DNA from: Monarcha castaneiventris obscurior
Lineage: Eukaryota; Chordata; Aves; Passeriformes; Monarchidae
Length of the DNA stretch: 64,000 nucleotides
Direction of reading: 5' to 3'
Assembly (NCBI GenBank): GCA_026261815.1
Contig: JAMPIT010000258.1
Coordinates: 12,887,501-12,951,500 of the forward strand
Below are positions 63,787 through 64,000 of the stretch, piece after piece; positions within the stretch are counted from its first letter, which is position 1, and each line of letters starts with the position of its first letter. A program made the translations under genes and the position numbers. The notes beneath the pieces were generated by a model, which was given only the letters and a program-made list of their open reading frames with translations, was not told where the DNA came from and made no database searches.

Positions 63787-64000
63787 GAAGAAAATGGGTT
63801 CTTGTCAAAGCTTTTGAGTAGCAGGCTATCTGTTACACTTTCAAAAATAATCCTGATTTACAGAAATGAGACAAATACCTGTTATTTTTAAGTGAGTTGT
63901 ATTAAAAATCCACTGGTTAAGTGGTCAGCACAAACCGAATGGGGTAGAATAGCTGGCTGAGACCTCACAGCACATAAAGAGGAATGTAAAAAGGTGGTTG

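Larger units (their letters stand above)
57851..64000. other. Non-coding stretch to the window end, no gene seen
   Basis: About 6 kb without a recognisable gene. Small items are a perfect 9-bp inverted repeat at 58350-58369 and a 16-bp tandem duplication at 63755-63786. A pyrimidine-rich region lies around 61560-61690. Donor-like and acceptor-like sequences near 60750 and 60856 are in the wrong order for an exon. Frames of up to 100 codons (59136-59438, minus) are low-complexity (S, L, H, I rich) and unrecognised. Confidence 0.5.

Noticed and set aside
1..64000. Search for bacterial-type systems, CRISPR arrays, phage or toxin genes
   Set aside because: No spaced direct repeats, operon structure or recognisable proteins; the sequence is vertebrate.

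Overview
This window looks like non-coding DNA from a bird genome. It is AT-rich and CpG-poor. It has no open reading frame longer than about 147 codons, and none of its frames resembles a protein I recognise. There are no operons, ribosome-binding sites, rRNA, tRNA or CRISPR arrays. The avian call rests on interspersed repeats. Several CR1 LINE 3' ends are present, including the typical bird terminus with GATTCTATGA. There is also a degraded solo LTR of the avian ERVL type, whose end reads TGTCCTGGTTTCAGCC on the minus strand. Older amniote repeats shared with turtles and crocodilians are visible as well: an old CR1 ending in TTCTTATGTTCTTA, a MIR-like SINE and palindromic MITE-like scraps. 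I cannot tell the species, or whether this is a gene desert or one very long intron.

Layout: 1-2149 is plain AT-rich sequence. 2150-3250 is an old, AT-decayed CR1 3' portion. 5735-6044 is a second CR1 3' end. 6.0-14.3 kb is mostly featureless. A degraded ERVL-type solo LTR lies at 14335-14718 (minus strand). 16.9-23.2 kb holds two stretches that look like conserved non-coding elements, plus a clustered octamer/SOX-like motif and a palindromic old-repeat scrap. Two very short CR1 tails lie at 25886-25940 (minus) and 27815-27874 (plus). 28-41 kb is AT-rich with microsatellites and one element-like stretch at 38.7-39.2 kb. At 41033-41206 a frame that is open throughout is flanked by strong acceptor and donor splice signals, a possible unrecognised exon. 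A compact CpG-dense island of about 110 bp lies at 50711-50817, followed at 51.1-51.6 kb by an enhancer-like AT-rich stretch. A T/G-rich tract with four G-runs lies at 54353-54436. An old amniote MIR/MITE composite lies at 55674-55901. A perfect 16-bp palindrome lies next to a three-copy 27-bp minisatellite at 57.0-57.1 kb. The remainder is unremarkable.

No genes act together here and I find no undescribed biological system. The items most worth checking are the splice-flanked open segment at 41 kb, the isolated CpG cluster at 50.7 kb, and the candidate conserved non-coding elements. All the element calls are by eye and need alignment to other birds.
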